DNA of 64,000 bases from Chitinophagales bacterium (lineage in GTDB: Bacteria > Bacteroidota > Bacteroidia > Chitinophagales > Chitinophagaceae): assembly GCA_017303855.1 (NCBI GenBank), contig JAFLBL010000015.1, positions 1 to 64,000 of the forward strand, read 5' to 3'. This document shows positions 25,191-36,200 of this stretch, one piece after another (within the stretch, counting starts at the first letter, position 1; the number at the start of each line of letters is the position of its first letter). Position numbers and translations under genes: made by a program. Under the pieces are notes generated by a model. It had not been told where the DNA came from. It worked only from the letters and a program-made list of their open reading frames with translations, and did not search any database.

Positions 25191-26879
25191 ATGCCGTTGC
25201 AACTGCTGCAATCCCTCGGTTGGGCCCTGCTCAACTCCCTCTGGCAAATGGCCCTGCTCTGGGTCGTATACCAGTGTATAATGCTTTGCTGGCAGTCGTC
25301 GAGACCGGTACATAAAGCTAACCTGGTCGCTTCTCTACTCTTCGCCGGCTTTGGCTGGTTTCTCCTGAATTTCATAGTGGCATTTGCAGCTATCAGTGCA
25401 GGCGATACACTCAGCAGTCCGCTGGCCTCGGCCCTGGTGAGTAAGTGGCTGAGCAAAGGACTTCCCTGGATCTCTGTTTTTTATTTAGTGATATTGCTGT
25501 TCCCGGTACTGCGTTTTATAAAAAACTACAGATATGTACAGGTGATCCGTTCTTTTGGTCTGAGTAAGATCGGGGTGGATTGGCGCCTGTTTGTAAGGAA
25601 TACAGCTGAACGGATGAACATCGGGAGAAAAGTGGAGATATGGGTGTCGGCATTTGTACAATCACCCGTAACAATTGGTTATTTAAAACCCGTCATACTT
25701 GTTCCACTCGCTGCGATCAATCAACTCAGCCCGCAGCAACTGGAAGCTATCCTGCTGCATGAACTGGCACATATCCGCCGCTCCGATTACCTGGTTAATC
25801 TCTTACTGAACAGCATCCGTACTATTTTATACTTTAACCCCTTTGTAAAAGCCCTGGTAAGAATCGTGGAACAGGAACGGGAGAAGAGCTGTGATGAACT
25901 GGTACTCCAGTTTCAATATGACGCACATGCGTATGCGACAGCCCTGCTTACGCTGGAAAAAACCAAACCGGTTCAACCGGTATTCTTTATGGCGGCTAAG
26001 GGACAAGAACCGGATCTGCTGCAACGGGTGGAAGCCATCCTGGGGATGCACAAAAAACCGGCTGTTACCCGGCAGAAAATAACCGGACTGCTTTCCCTGA
26101 TAATGGGTATCCTGGCCCTGAACCTGCTGCTGCTTTTGCCCGGTCAGACAAAATCCCTGAACAACACCATCCTGGCTGATAATATAATGATGAACCCGAT
26201 GGACATGGTATTTAGTCCACAGGAAACCGTACAAACTGAAGCAGAATTTCCTCAAACCCTGGCCACGGAAGCAGTCAGCATAGAAAGTCCCAACGAAAAG
26301 TCAACTAATTTCCCTGAAGCCATTTCAGCTGAGCAAACAGACCCGGCTGCTGCTGCCAGTGAAATCAGCCCCCTCGCCTACCGGCTGGCCGGTTTTGATG
26401 AGGTTCAGATTCCGGTGCTGATGGCCCGGCAGGAAGCACAGGTAAAAGAAGCCCTTGCCGCTTCCAAACGAGTTCTGGAAAATGCACAATGGAAGGAAGT
26501 GGAAAAGAGTATCGCCGACGCCTTTAATGAGCAGGAGAAAAGCGAAATCCGGAAAGTATATCAGAAGGAGCTGAATAATTTCGACTGGAATAAACTGGAG
26601 AAAAACCTGAAAATTGCGTATTCAAAAATTGACTGGGAAAATGTAAACAGTCAGCTCAATACCGCCCTCAACCAGATCCGGCTGGATAGTATTCAGCATG
26701 TGTACAACGATGTGGCTCTCCGCCTCGCGGAAGTACAGCGTGAACTGAATGAGAATAAAATTACGAGTATCCCTGACAGTGATATCTCGCTGCAACTGGT
26801 GGAGGACAAGCGGCAGAAAGTACAGGAAAGCCTGAATAAACTGAAAAACATCCGCGCGAAGAAAATCGTACGGCTCTAA
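25191..26879 (+). CDS. M56-family (BlaR1/MecR1-like) membrane metallopeptidase with helical repeat tail
   Basis: 562 residues. The N-terminal half has four membrane helices enclosing a cytoplasmic/membrane zinc peptidase domain with HExxH (LLHELAHIRRSDYL, near residue 190) and the downstream Glu ligand (EREKSCDELVLQF). A membrane helix near residue 305 (SLIMGILALNLLLLLPG) then leads to a periplasmic part. In BlaR1 that part would be a penicillin-binding sensor; here it is a Glu/Ala-rich linker followed by an all-helical region (about 400-550) with three related units around QWKEVEKS, DWNKLEKN and DWENVNSQ. In the known systems the peptidase relieves BlaI repression. The signal sensed here is unknown. 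It is the second gene of the BlaI operon, 6-nt gap. Confidence 0.9.
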   Translation: MPLQLLQSLGWALLNSLWQMALLWVVYQCIMLCWQSSRPVHKANLVASLLFAGFGWFLLNFIVAFAAISAGDTLSSPLASALVSKWLSKGLPWISVFYLVILLFPVLRFIKNYRYVQVIRSFGLSKIGVDWRLFVRNTAERMNIGRKVEIWVSAFVQSPVTIGYLKPVILVPLAAINQLSPQQLEAILLHELAHIRRSDYLVNLLLNSIRTILYFNPFVKALVRIVEQEREKSCDELVLQFQYDAHAYATALLTLEKTKPVQPVFFMAAKGQEPDLLQRVEAILGMHKKPAVTRQKITGLLSLIMGILALNLLLLLPGQTKSLNNTILADNIMMNPMDMVFSPQETVQTEAEFPQTLATEAVSIESPNEKSTNFPEAISAEQTDPAAAASEISPLAYRLAGFDEVQIPVLMARQEAQVKEALAASKRVLENAQWKEVEKSIADAFNEQEKSEIRKVYQKELNNFDWNKLEKNLKIAYSKIDWENVNSQLNTALNQIRLDSIQHVYNDVALRLAEVQRELNENKITSIPDSDISLQLVEDKRQKVQESLNKLKNIRAKKIVRL

Positions 26880-26888
26880 GCCCATCGC

Positions 26889-29800
26889 TTACCTGATCAC
26901 ATCCACATAACCGGCCATTTTCGCCCGGCCATTCTTCGGATCAATCACATAATAATACGTGCCTACCGGCACCTCTTTCCCGTTTACTTTTCCATCCCAG
27001 GGAATGGTATAGCCAACTGAATGATATACGGGCTGGCCGTAACGGTTCACAATATCAACGGTACAACCGGGATAGGAATCGAGGTAAAGGATTACCCATT
27101 TATCATGAATGCCATCTCCGTTCGGACTGAATATATTCGGCACATCCGGCTTCTTCAGCACTTTTACAAATACCTGGTCCGTACTGATACACCCACCCCG
27201 GGCGGTTACGGCAAGGGTATACGTAATATCATCCACCCCAAGCACGATGGGCTGCTGCACGGTATTACTGCCGGAGAAATACTGGTTGGGTGTCCACAGG
27301 AATGTCAGGTCATTGCCACTAACGGTTGGGTTCAGGGTAATTTGTCCGCCTTCCAACACCAGCCGGTCGGGTCCCGCATCCACTACCGGGTATGGGTGAA
27401 TGGTTACCGGCGCTGTAAATGTGGTACTGCGGCAGCCAAAACTGTTGATGGTATACAGGCTGACATTGTACGTGCCAGCTGTAGTATAGGTATACGAAAA
27501 CGCAGCCCGGTTATCATTTCCACCGTCATCCATAGTCCAGAACCATTGATTGGTGATACCGCCCATGGGATTTGTGGCATCGGTAAAGCGGATCGGGTCG
27601 GCCAGGCAGACTTCCGGTTTATCCGTTATAAAAGCCGCCAGTGGCTGATTTCGGATCGTGGTTAATGCAATCGTGGTATCCTTTACACAACCCGCCCCGC
27701 TGGTTACCTGCAGGTTTACTGCAAAGGGCCCGGTGCTGATATAGGTATGCGAAGGATTGATACCGGTAGAGGTATTCACCACCCCGCTGCCCGGATCACC
27801 GAAATTCCAGAGATAGCTGAAGCTGCTTTCCGTATTGTCGGCGATGGAGGAAAGATTGGTGAATACCGCATTGGCATTGGGCAGACAGATATGCGACGGA
27901 AAACTGAAACCGGGCCGTGGTTGCGGATTTACATGAATCCGGGTAAGCGCTGCCGTGCTTACACAGCCATTGCTGGTTACCACGGTTAAGCGTACATCAT
28001 AATCGCCCCAGTTGGTATATGTATGCGTAACAGGGTTTCCGTTCAATGCGGTTAGTAACGGTGACCCATCCCCGAAATCCCAGATCCAGCTGGTCAGCGT
28101 ACCTTCCGGTGTGGATGAAGTAGTGGAGAACGTGACGGTCTTTGTTTCGCAAAGCGGACTGCTGACCGTAAATACGGCCACCGGTGGCGCATATACATGA
28201 ATGGTCTGCGTGATACTGTCCATACAACCACCTGTGGAAGACGTATAGAGATACTTAATGGTATGTGTACCCGGTCCCGCTACAGAGGGAGTAAATAATC
28301 CGGTAGCGGAAACGCCCGGTCCGGTAAACAGATAACTGCCTGGCACCCCACCCAGTTCCGTAGCCTGGGTGATCTGGTAAGGCACAGCATCCAGGCAGAT
28401 ATCAGGCACGGTGGTAAACTGCACACGGGGTGCCGCATTTACCGTAATATTTTTCAGTACATCATTTACACAAACCCCACCGGAATAAGCCCGGTAACGG
28501 ATGGTGAATACCCGGGTAAGCGGTGCCTGAAAATCCGGATACAGGTGCTTATATACTTTACCTGTAAAAGGCACATCATCCGTATCAAAAACGGTGGGTT
28601 GTCCTGCATTGTCCCAATAGATTTCCACTTTGGTGATATTGCCCGGGAATACGGTCGACGCTTCTGTTATCGCCACCGAATCATTGGCGCAAAGTGTGGT
28701 GGGTGCATTTACCGTAAAGTTGGCTACCGGGAAACTTCCATTCACAAAAAGCTGGGTTAATACGGTATCCTTACAACCATGACTGCTGGTAACAATCAGT
28801 TCTACCGGGTAATTACCAACAGCGGTATAACTGTGTTGCGGGTTCTGTGTAACCGCGGTATTATTCACCCCACTGCCCGGATCACCAAAGTTCCAGAGCC
28901 AGGCTGCAATCGCTGACGGAGTGGCCACGGTACTGGTATCATTGAACTGGGCATAGGTATCATTCAGACAGACATCTGGTAAAATAAATCCGGCTTCCGG
29001 TTTTGCACGTATGATGATCTGCCGGGTCAGCATATTACTCACACACCCTTCATCATTTGTTACAGTAAGTGTTACAGTATAAGTGCCGGAAGCCATATAA
29101 GTATGCACCGGGTTTTGTACCGCAGCTGTATTTGCCGCGCCGCTGGCAGGATCACCAAAATTCCAGCTCCAGCTGACCAGGTTGCCCACATTGGGACTTG
29201 ACTGATCAGTAAAATTCACCGGTATACCGGGGCATTGCGGATTGGAAACCGCATAATCTGCTGTTGGCAACGGATGGATAATTATGGTAGCGGTACCCGA
29301 CTGCAGATTGGAGCAGGTGGTACTGCTGCCATCGGTAACACTTACCAGGCTGTATACATAGGTACCCGGAACAGCGGTGGGTACGGTAACCGTTGCGGTA
29401 CTGCCGGTACTTGTTACATTCAGTAACGGCCCCCCGTTGATCCGGTAATAAAATGTATAGGGTGCAGGTCCGGTAGCGCCGGTAAAACTGATCAGCGGAG
29501 AACTGCCATTTTCGCATTGTTCCGTAGTACCACTGATTGTGGCCGTAGGTAACGGATTTACCAGTATCGTTACGGAGCCGGCCTGATTTTGTGTACAGGC
29601 CGTAGCCGTACCATCGATAACATTTATCAATGAATAAATATATGTGCCCGGTGCCGCAGTCGGCACAGGTACCGTAACTGAATTACCCGCAGTGGTGGTT
29701 ACCGTTAGTGGGGTACCTCCATTAATAGTATACGTAAATGTATAAGGGGCGGTACCAGTTGCCCCGGTAAATGTAACCAGCGGCGATGTGGCATTTTCAC

Positions 29801-32075
29801 AAACAGCTGTATTACCTGTAATGGTTGCTGTGGGTAAAGGATTCACTGTTACCACGGCCGTACCTGTTTGTAACTGGCTGCAGGTTGCCGGACTGGCATC
29901 CTGTACACTCACCAGAGTATAGGTAAATGTGCCGGGTACAGCTGTAGGTGCATTCACGGTAGCCACATTACCCGTACTGGTAACGGTCTGCGGAGCACCT
30001 CCATTAATCGTATAAGTAAACGTATAGGGTGCTGTACCCGCTGCCCCTGTAAAACTGATTGCCGGAGCTGCACCGTTCTGACAAACCGCAACCGTACCCG
30101 CAATGGAAGCGGTGGGCAACGGCGATACGGTTACGATATGGGATGTGGTATCAGACAAACAACCCACATCGGTAATAAGGGCGAAGCGGGCATTATAAGT
30201 GCCGGGTGCCAGGTAAGTATGAGCCGGATTACTGTTGATGGCTGTACTGGCATCGCCAAAATCCCAATAGCGGCTGATGATGGGTCGTCCGCCGGTATTG
30301 TTGTTCTCGGTAAACTGTACCGGATTGGGGAAACATACAGGCATCGTGGTAAAGTCGGCCAGCGGCGGATCAAACACTTGAAGTATATAATCAATCTGTT
30401 GTTCCCCGCTGCAACCATCAGGTGTGGGGTTATTCGCAATCACCCGTATGGGATAAGAACCTGCTGTATTGATGGTATATGGCGTGGGCAATTTGTATTC
30501 GTAGAGTTGCTTACCGTTTACGATAAAGGTATTATCATATACCGGATTGGGAATGGTGACATCGGTAAACAAGCCACTGAACCGCCAGCTGATGGATGTG
30601 GGCTGATACGGAAAGACCATTGAAAAATAAAAAGGAGAACTCTTACAGGCGGCCGGAAAAGTAACAGTGGCATACTGATTCTGCACACTCACATACTGAT
30701 AAAGGTCGCGCACATTGGTACCGGCATTATAGCCATAAGATTCCACATTGCCATATCCGTAAGCGATGGCGACAAACCCGCTGTCGGATACGGCCCGGTG
30801 GGTCGGGTTCGTCAGCGTGGACGTTGTTACTTCCTCCTGCAGATACGAGTAACCGGTAGTGCCGATGGCCAACGGTGTGGCGGTATACGGCAGGCCGTCA
30901 ATCCGCAAACTGGTCAGGCCGGCTGTACGGATAATAATATTCAGAAAATGCCGGGTAATATTGGTACTCGGCGGAGTCAGGTCGCTTCGGGCAGACAAGA
31001 CTGTTATATCGCTCAGTGTCTGTTCAATCGGGTTCAGGATAATCATCTCCGGATCACTGTTCACGCCATCGCAGCCCTGGGTGATGAGGTACTGCACCAC
31101 ACAAACCGGTTTATCTGAAGTGATAATCCGGGGTGTATTGTTTCCCTGGGTATTGAATTCATAATAACTGTTGTTGATCAACGTACCTAATGGCAGCGGG
31201 GTACCGTTTACCGTTACCTGTGTGGTCGGATCTTTTACCAGCACCCTGAAAATATCATAAGAACGGAGTTTCATGGGTGCCGTGATATAGTATTGTCCCC
31301 ACGAAACAAGTGGAAACAATTGCTGATACAGGTTATCTCCCGAACTCGCGGAGCCGCATCCCATCGCTGTCCAGGTAGAACCGGCAAAAACGGCAATCGG
31401 CTTACAGGGTGAACCGGTAGTGGCAACAGATTTTATAAACGTACCTGTAAGATCGCCCTGGTTGGCTGTCTGGTATTGAAACACATCTCCCTTGTTCAGT
31501 GTAACCTGGAAAGGGGTATTGGCAGGATACGTGTTATTTCCATCTGTCTGCTTCGGTGTTATTTCCACCTGTGTATTATCTTCCGTAGCCACTACCGCAA
31601 ACTCTGACCTGGAGTTATTACCAGGGTTTGATGCATAACCGGACACATAATATTCCCGACCTAATACTTTAGTAGGTAACACCAATGTGGAACCGGAGCG
31701 TGCTGAATTGAGAATATGCGCGTACACTACGATCGGTGTATCGGCTACAATGTGAATCCCCTTGTTGGTGCCGATTCCCACCACCTGAGCATTATAAGCA
31801 AGACTGTTTGCCGGTGTGGATGTATTGGTTAAACGCAGTGTGGTGATCTGATTGGCGGTAACGGAAAAGGGCAGATTATTCCCCGCAACTGATAAAGTAC
31901 CGGTGGCATTGTATTGGGATGTGATGTATAATGCCATCCGGGAGGTGGTGCCGTCGATATGGCCGGTATATATTACCCAGAAATCCTTACCCTTATTGGA
32001 ATAGTCCTGCCCGGTCACGTCTAAACTGACCATAAAGACAAAAAGAAACGTCAGAAACCTTATACCCTTTCTCAT
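26889..32075 (-). CDS. giant type IX-secreted PKD-repeat surface protein (paralogue B)
   Basis: 1,728 residues from the ATG at 32075, where the signal peptide MRKGIRFLTFLFVFMVSLDVTGQ begins. Domain order (approximate residues): IgGFc-binding-protein-like N-terminal region (25-450, DFWVIYTGHIDG to GYGYGNVESYGYNAGTNV), a beta domain, one PKD (570-650), three Ig-like units of about 85 aa each opening LPTAxIxG (650-935), two PKD domains (WNFGDPxSG), a VEIYWD domain, a FTGPGV domain, then three more PKD domains (1300-1560, WDFGDG, WNFGDP, WTMDDG), an AGPDRLVLEGG Ig-like domain and the gliding-motility-type C-terminal sorting domain (VPNIFSPNGDGIHDKW to the end). This is a type B T9SS cargo, probably a surface adhesin. 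It is the third gene of a cassette with PorP/SprF and paralogue A. Confidence 0.9.
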   Translation of the reverse strand: MRKGIRFLTFLFVFMVSLDVTGQDYSNKGKDFWVIYTGHIDGTTSRMALYITSQYNATGTLSVAGNNLPFSVTANQITTLRLTNTSTPANSLAYNAQVVGIGTNKGIHIVADTPIVVYAHILNSARSGSTLVLPTKVLGREYYVSGYASNPGNNSRSEFAVVATEDNTQVEITPKQTDGNNTYPANTPFQVTLNKGDVFQYQTANQGDLTGTFIKSVATTGSPCKPIAVFAGSTWTAMGCGSASSGDNLYQQLFPLVSWGQYYITAPMKLRSYDIFRVLVKDPTTQVTVNGTPLPLGTLINNSYYEFNTQGNNTPRIITSDKPVCVVQYLITQGCDGVNSDPEMIILNPIEQTLSDITVLSARSDLTPPSTNITRHFLNIIIRTAGLTSLRIDGLPYTATPLAIGTTGYSYLQEEVTTSTLTNPTHRAVSDSGFVAIAYGYGNVESYGYNAGTNVRDLYQYVSVQNQYATVTFPAACKSSPFYFSMVFPYQPTSISWRFSGLFTDVTIPNPVYDNTFIVNGKQLYEYKLPTPYTINTAGSYPIRVIANNPTPDGCSGEQQIDYILQVFDPPLADFTTMPVCFPNPVQFTENNNTGGRPIISRYWDFGDASTAINSNPAHTYLAPGTYNARFALITDVGCLSDTTSHIVTVSPLPTASIAGTVAVCQNGAAPAISFTGAAGTAPYTFTYTINGGAPQTVTSTGNVATVNAPTAVPGTFTYTLVSVQDASPATCSQLQTGTAVVTVNPLPTATITGNTAVCENATSPLVTFTGATGTAPYTFTYTINGGTPLTVTTTAGNSVTVPVPTAAPGTYIYSLINVIDGTATACTQNQAGSVTILVNPLPTATISGTTEQCENGSSPLISFTGATGPAPYTFYYRINGGPLLNVTSTGSTATVTVPTAVPGTYVYSLVSVTDGSSTTCSNLQSGTATIIIHPLPTADYAVSNPQCPGIPVNFTDQSSPNVGNLVSWSWNFGDPASGAANTAAVQNPVHTYMASGTYTVTLTVTNDEGCVSNMLTRQIIIRAKPEAGFILPDVCLNDTYAQFNDTSTVATPSAIAAWLWNFGDPGSGVNNTAVTQNPQHSYTAVGNYPVELIVTSSHGCKDTVLTQLFVNGSFPVANFTVNAPTTLCANDSVAITEASTVFPGNITKVEIYWDNAGQPTVFDTDDVPFTGKVYKHLYPDFQAPLTRVFTIRYRAYSGGVCVNDVLKNITVNAAPRVQFTTVPDICLDAVPYQITQATELGGVPGSYLFTGPGVSATGLFTPSVAGPGTHTIKYLYTSSTGGCMDSITQTIHVYAPPVAVFTVSSPLCETKTVTFSTTSSTPEGTLTSWIWDFGDGSPLLTALNGNPVTHTYTNWGDYDVRLTVVTSNGCVSTAALTRIHVNPQPRPGFSFPSHICLPNANAVFTNLSSIADNTESSFSYLWNFGDPGSGVVNTSTGINPSHTYISTGPFAVNLQVTSGAGCVKDTTIALTTIRNQPLAAFITDKPEVCLADPIRFTDATNPMGGITNQWFWTMDDGGNDNRAAFSYTYTTAGTYNVSLYTINSFGCRSTTFTAPVTIHPYPVVDAGPDRLVLEGGQITLNPTVSGNDLTFLWTPNQYFSGSNTVQQPIVLGVDDITYTLAVTARGGCISTDQVFVKVLKKPDVPNIFSPNGDGIHDKWVILYLDSYPGCTVDIVNRYGQPVYHSVGYTIPWDGKVNGKEVPVGTYYYVIDPKNGRAKMAGYVDVIR

Positions 32076-32202
32076 AAGCAATGGCATCGCTGCCGGCTGT
32101 ACATAAATAGGCCTGGGGTACATTTCCCCCGGGTATGAATAAAATTACCGGAATAAGTTTAATACAGGCCGTGATATTGTTCAAAAAAAGGAATGACTTC
32201 TG

Positions 32203-33252
32203 TCAGTAGCAACGGGGACATTTCTCGCTGTACTTGTTGCCGATCATAAAACCAAAGACCAGTTCGTGGGTGCCGCTGTTGAAATCACGCAAAATATTGT
32301 TGTTGCTGGATTTCTCATAGGCATAGCTGACATTGAAGGTATTGCTGATATTCATACCCAGCATACCCGCAAATCCGTCCTGGTAGCGGTAACTGCCCCC
32401 CAGCCAAAGCTGATCCCGGTACTGGAGTTTCAGGTTGGCTTCCGGTTGAAATTCCCTGAAGGAGCTGCCTTTAATGTATTTCACCATCAGGGAAGGAACG
32501 GCATTTACATCATCCGACAGGAGGAAGCGGTAACCGGCAGTCAGGAACATATGCGGTACCATCCGGCCTTTTTCAAGGATGGAGGCATTATCGTCAACAA
32601 AGTTGATGGTACTGGGCAAAACATTCTGAGCGGATAAACCGATAAAATAATCCCTCGAATAGAGCCATATACCGGCAGCCATCTGCGGGCGGGTTTTAGT
32701 GAGATTGCCTGTATTCAGTGAACCATTGGCAGGATCACTGGGATTGCCATTTCCAGAGAAATCCTGTTTGCTGATATCAATCCCCACTTTTGTAATACCG
32801 GCGGATAAACCGGCGGATATATTGGTAGTGGGACTCAGTCCCAGGTGATACGCATAAGATGCCATTACCGTAGAGAAATTGAAACTTCCCGTGCGGTCAT
32901 TAATAAATGTAAAACCGGCTCCGTGGTGTGGTTCAGCCGCTGTATAATTTTCCCAATAAGCACGGCCGCGTGGATTTTCCCCGGGAACCTGGAAGGAAGT
33001 AGAAGAAGTCCGGTAATCGTTCTTGCCGATCGGACCATGTATGGTCAGGTAGGTCGTTTTTGGTGCGCCGTTGATACCCACCCACTGATCCCGTACGGAC
33101 ATTTTCAGGTCCGCGTAGTTATCTATACCCGCAATGGCCGGATTGATGATAAAAGGATTGATTACATACTGGGTATAATGCGGGCGTTGCTGGCTTTGCG
33201 CCATCCAGCCGGTACCCAGAACCACTATTGCAGTAATTAAAATACGTTTCAT
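32203..33252 (-). CDS. PorP/SprF-family type IX secretion outer-membrane protein
   Basis: 349 residues. The signal peptide MKRILITAIVVLGTGWMAQS is followed by the family opening QQRPHYTQYVINPFIINPAIAGIDNY and a predicted outer-membrane barrel with a final-strand pattern near LVFGFMIGNKYSEKCPRCY. PorP/SprF proteins are partners of the type IX system; SprF of Flavobacterium johnsoniae is needed for secretion or localisation of the adhesin SprB. Its gene lies between two large type B cargo genes, 4 nt after the upstream one and 127 nt before the other, which points to a dedicated role for these proteins. The C-terminal CPRC pair of Cys is unusual for a barrel end. Confidence 0.93.
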   Translation of the reverse strand: MKRILITAIVVLGTGWMAQSQQRPHYTQYVINPFIINPAIAGIDNYADLKMSVRDQWVGINGAPKTTYLTIHGPIGKNDYRTSSTSFQVPGENPRGRAYWENYTAAEPHHGAGFTFINDRTGSFNFSTVMASYAYHLGLSPTTNISAGLSAGITKVGIDISKQDFSGNGNPSDPANGSLNTGNLTKTRPQMAAGIWLYSRDYFIGLSAQNVLPSTINFVDDNASILEKGRMVPHMFLTAGYRFLLSDDVNAVPSLMVKYIKGSSFREFQPEANLKLQYRDQLWLGGSYRYQDGFAGMLGMNISNTFNVSYAYEKSSNNNILRDFNSGTHELVFGFMIGNKYSEKCPRCY

Positions 33253-33256
33253 AGAC

Positions 33257-36200
33257 TTACCTGATTATATCAACATATCCGGCCATTTTGGAGCGGCCGT
33301 TTTTCGGATCAATCACATAATAATAGGTGCCCACCGGAACATCCTTGCCATTTACTTTACCATCCCATGGAGTGGTATAGCCTACAGAATGGAAGACTGG
33401 CTGGCCGTAACGGTTTACAATATCAATTGTACAGCCCGGGTACGATTCAAGGTACTGGATCACCCAACGATCGTGAACCCCATCTCCGTTCGGACTGAAA
33501 ATATTCGGCACGGCCGGCGCTTTCAGCACTTTTACAAAAACCGCATCGCTGGCCTTACATCCCTGCGGCGAAGTTACGGTAAGTGTATAGGTTATATCAC
33601 TGGTGGGTGAAGCCAAAGGTGCGGGTGACGTTGCATTGTTTAATCCCGTCGGGGGTGTCCACTGATACGTAACAGGTACATTCGCGTTTAAGGCCGGGGT
33701 AAGTGCCACCTGCCCTCCTTCCAGTACAAACTTATCCGGTCCGGCATTGATGGCCGGGGTAGCAAATACATCCAGCACCTGTTCTTTAAAGTTGCTGCAG
33801 CCGTTAGCCGCGGTAAACGTGTACCGGATCGTGTATTGTCCGGGTGTGGACGGTGTAAACATACCCGTTGAGCTCACAGCTGCAGTTCCACTGAATACGC
33901 CAGTGCCCGGCAATCCATTCAGCAGGCTGGCCTGTGTAATCTGGAAAGACGTCTGCGAATTACAGACAAATGGTATCGGGTTAAACTGTATAGTGGGTGT
34001 GGCAAGTACAGTAATCGTCTGTGTAGTTGTATTGACACAGTTGATACCGGAATAAGCCACATACCTGATCTGGTAGGTACGGGTAGCTGGTGTACCAAAT
34101 TCAGGATAAGTATGTGTATAGACAGCTCCGGCAAGGGGATTATCATCGGTTGTTTTAACCGTGGGGTTATTCAGATAATCCCAATAGATTTCCACTTTTA
34201 CCAGGTTACCGAAGTTTACACTGGAAGCATCCGTAATACTCACCGGAGTATTACTGCAGAGATTATTGGCATTCTGAACCTGGAAGCCGGCCACGGGTAT
34301 AGAACCATTCACGGTAAAAGTCTGTTGTACAGTATCGGTACAACCCAGGTTGCTGGTTACAACCAGTTGCGCGGTATACGGTCCAACCACCCCATAACTA
34401 TGGGTGGGATTTTGCAAAATGGATGTATTCGGGTTACCGGTATTGGCATTGGGATCACCGAAATTCCATTGCCAGGCGGTAATGGTTCCTCCCGCTACGG
34501 AACTCGTATCAATAAAAGGCGCATTGGGGTCGGTCAGACACACTTCCGGTGATATAAAGCCGGCTTTAGGTCGGGGACTTATCACCACATCGCGTGAATA
34601 GAGGGTACTCACACAACCTTTATCCGTACTCACCGTAAGACTGACAGGATAAGTACCTGCAGCAATATAGGTATGCGGGGCATTTTGTGTAGTCGCCGAA
34701 TTTGCCGCACCACTACCCGGATCACCGAAATTCCATTGCCAGCTGTTCAGGGTACCGGCATTGGGGGTAGATGCATTGTTAAAAAGAATATTCCTGGTTT
34801 CGCAGCCGGGCGCCACAAAACTGAAGTTGGCTGTGGGCAACGGATTTACAATTACGGTTGTGCTTCCGGTCTGTGCCTGGCTGCAGGTAACGGAACTGGC
34901 ATCTCTTACACTGACCAAAGCATATACAAAAGTACCGGCCGTGGCGGTGGGCACAGGTACCGTAACACTGTTACCCGTACTGGTAACGGTCTGGTTAGCC
35001 CCTCCATTGATTGTATACGTAAATGTATATGGCGCTGTACCCGCGGCCCCGGTAAATGTAACGCTGGGTGATGCCGCATTCAGACATACTTCCGTAGCTC
35101 CGGAAACAGTGGCGGTGGGCAGTTCGTTTACAGTTACCACTAATGATCCGGTTACGGCCTGACTGCATCCGTTGGCACTACCCTCTTTTACAGAAAGCAG
35201 GTTATAGGTAAATGTACCGGCCGTACCCGTAGGTGCCGATACCGTAACACTATTGCCCGTGGTGGTAACTACCGTCTGGGTAGCCCCCCCGTTAATATTA
35301 TATTCAAAAGTATAGGGCGCTGTACCATTTGCCGCGGTCAGGGTAATTTGCGGCATAGGCGCGTTGCGGCAAACGACCACGTTGCCACTGCTGAACACCG
35401 CGGTGGGCAGGGGTTTCACGATAACCGCAACAGAACCGCTTTGCGTTTGCGTACAACCGGTAGTCGCTGTTTCCTGTACAGACTGCAGGGTGTAAGTAAA
35501 GGTTCCGGCTGCTGTGGTGGAAACCGGCACCGTAACACTATTGCCTGTATTGGCCACTGCCACTTGTGTAGGGCCGCCATTCAGGGAGAAGCTGAAGTGG
35601 AAGGGCGCACTGCCATTCGCACCGGTAAAAGTGATAAAGGGAGATGGCGCATTCAGACAAACTGTATTGTTTCCGGCGATAGTAGCGGTAGGTAAAGGTT
35701 TTACCAGCACTGTACGGGTAGCCACATTATTTACAGTGGCACAACCTGCCGCAGAAGTCACTCTAAGAGTAACGGTATAGGTACCTGCTACTGAATAGGT
35801 ATGTGTCGGGTTTTGCGCAGTGGATCCGGGGCTTGCATCGCCAAAATCCCAGGTCCAGCCGGTAACCGTACTCCCCTGTGCCGTACTGGCATCAGAGAAA
35901 CCGATCAGGCTGCCGATACATACTTCAGGCAATGAGTTAAAAGCCGCTACCGGTTCCGGATATACGGTGGTCAGTTGCTGCGTACGGGTATCGGTACAAC
36001 CATTATTGGTCGTTACTTTAAGACTTACACTAAAAGGTCCGGCCGTAGTATAGGTATGCAACGGGTTTTGAATGATGGACGTTCCGGCATCACCGAAGCT
36101 CCAGCTCCAGCTGTTAATTGTATTACCGGCCGCAACAGTAGAAAGGTCGTTGAACTGTGCGGTACCTGCCGGCAGACAGGCAACAGGTAAATTAAAATTA

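Noticed and set aside
24795..26879. Beta-lactam resistance cassette
   Set aside because: Only the BlaI/M56 regulators are present; no adjacent beta-lactamase and the sensor domain is not penicillin-binding-like. The S12 hydrolase at 11.9 kb is far away and has HFG rather than KTG.
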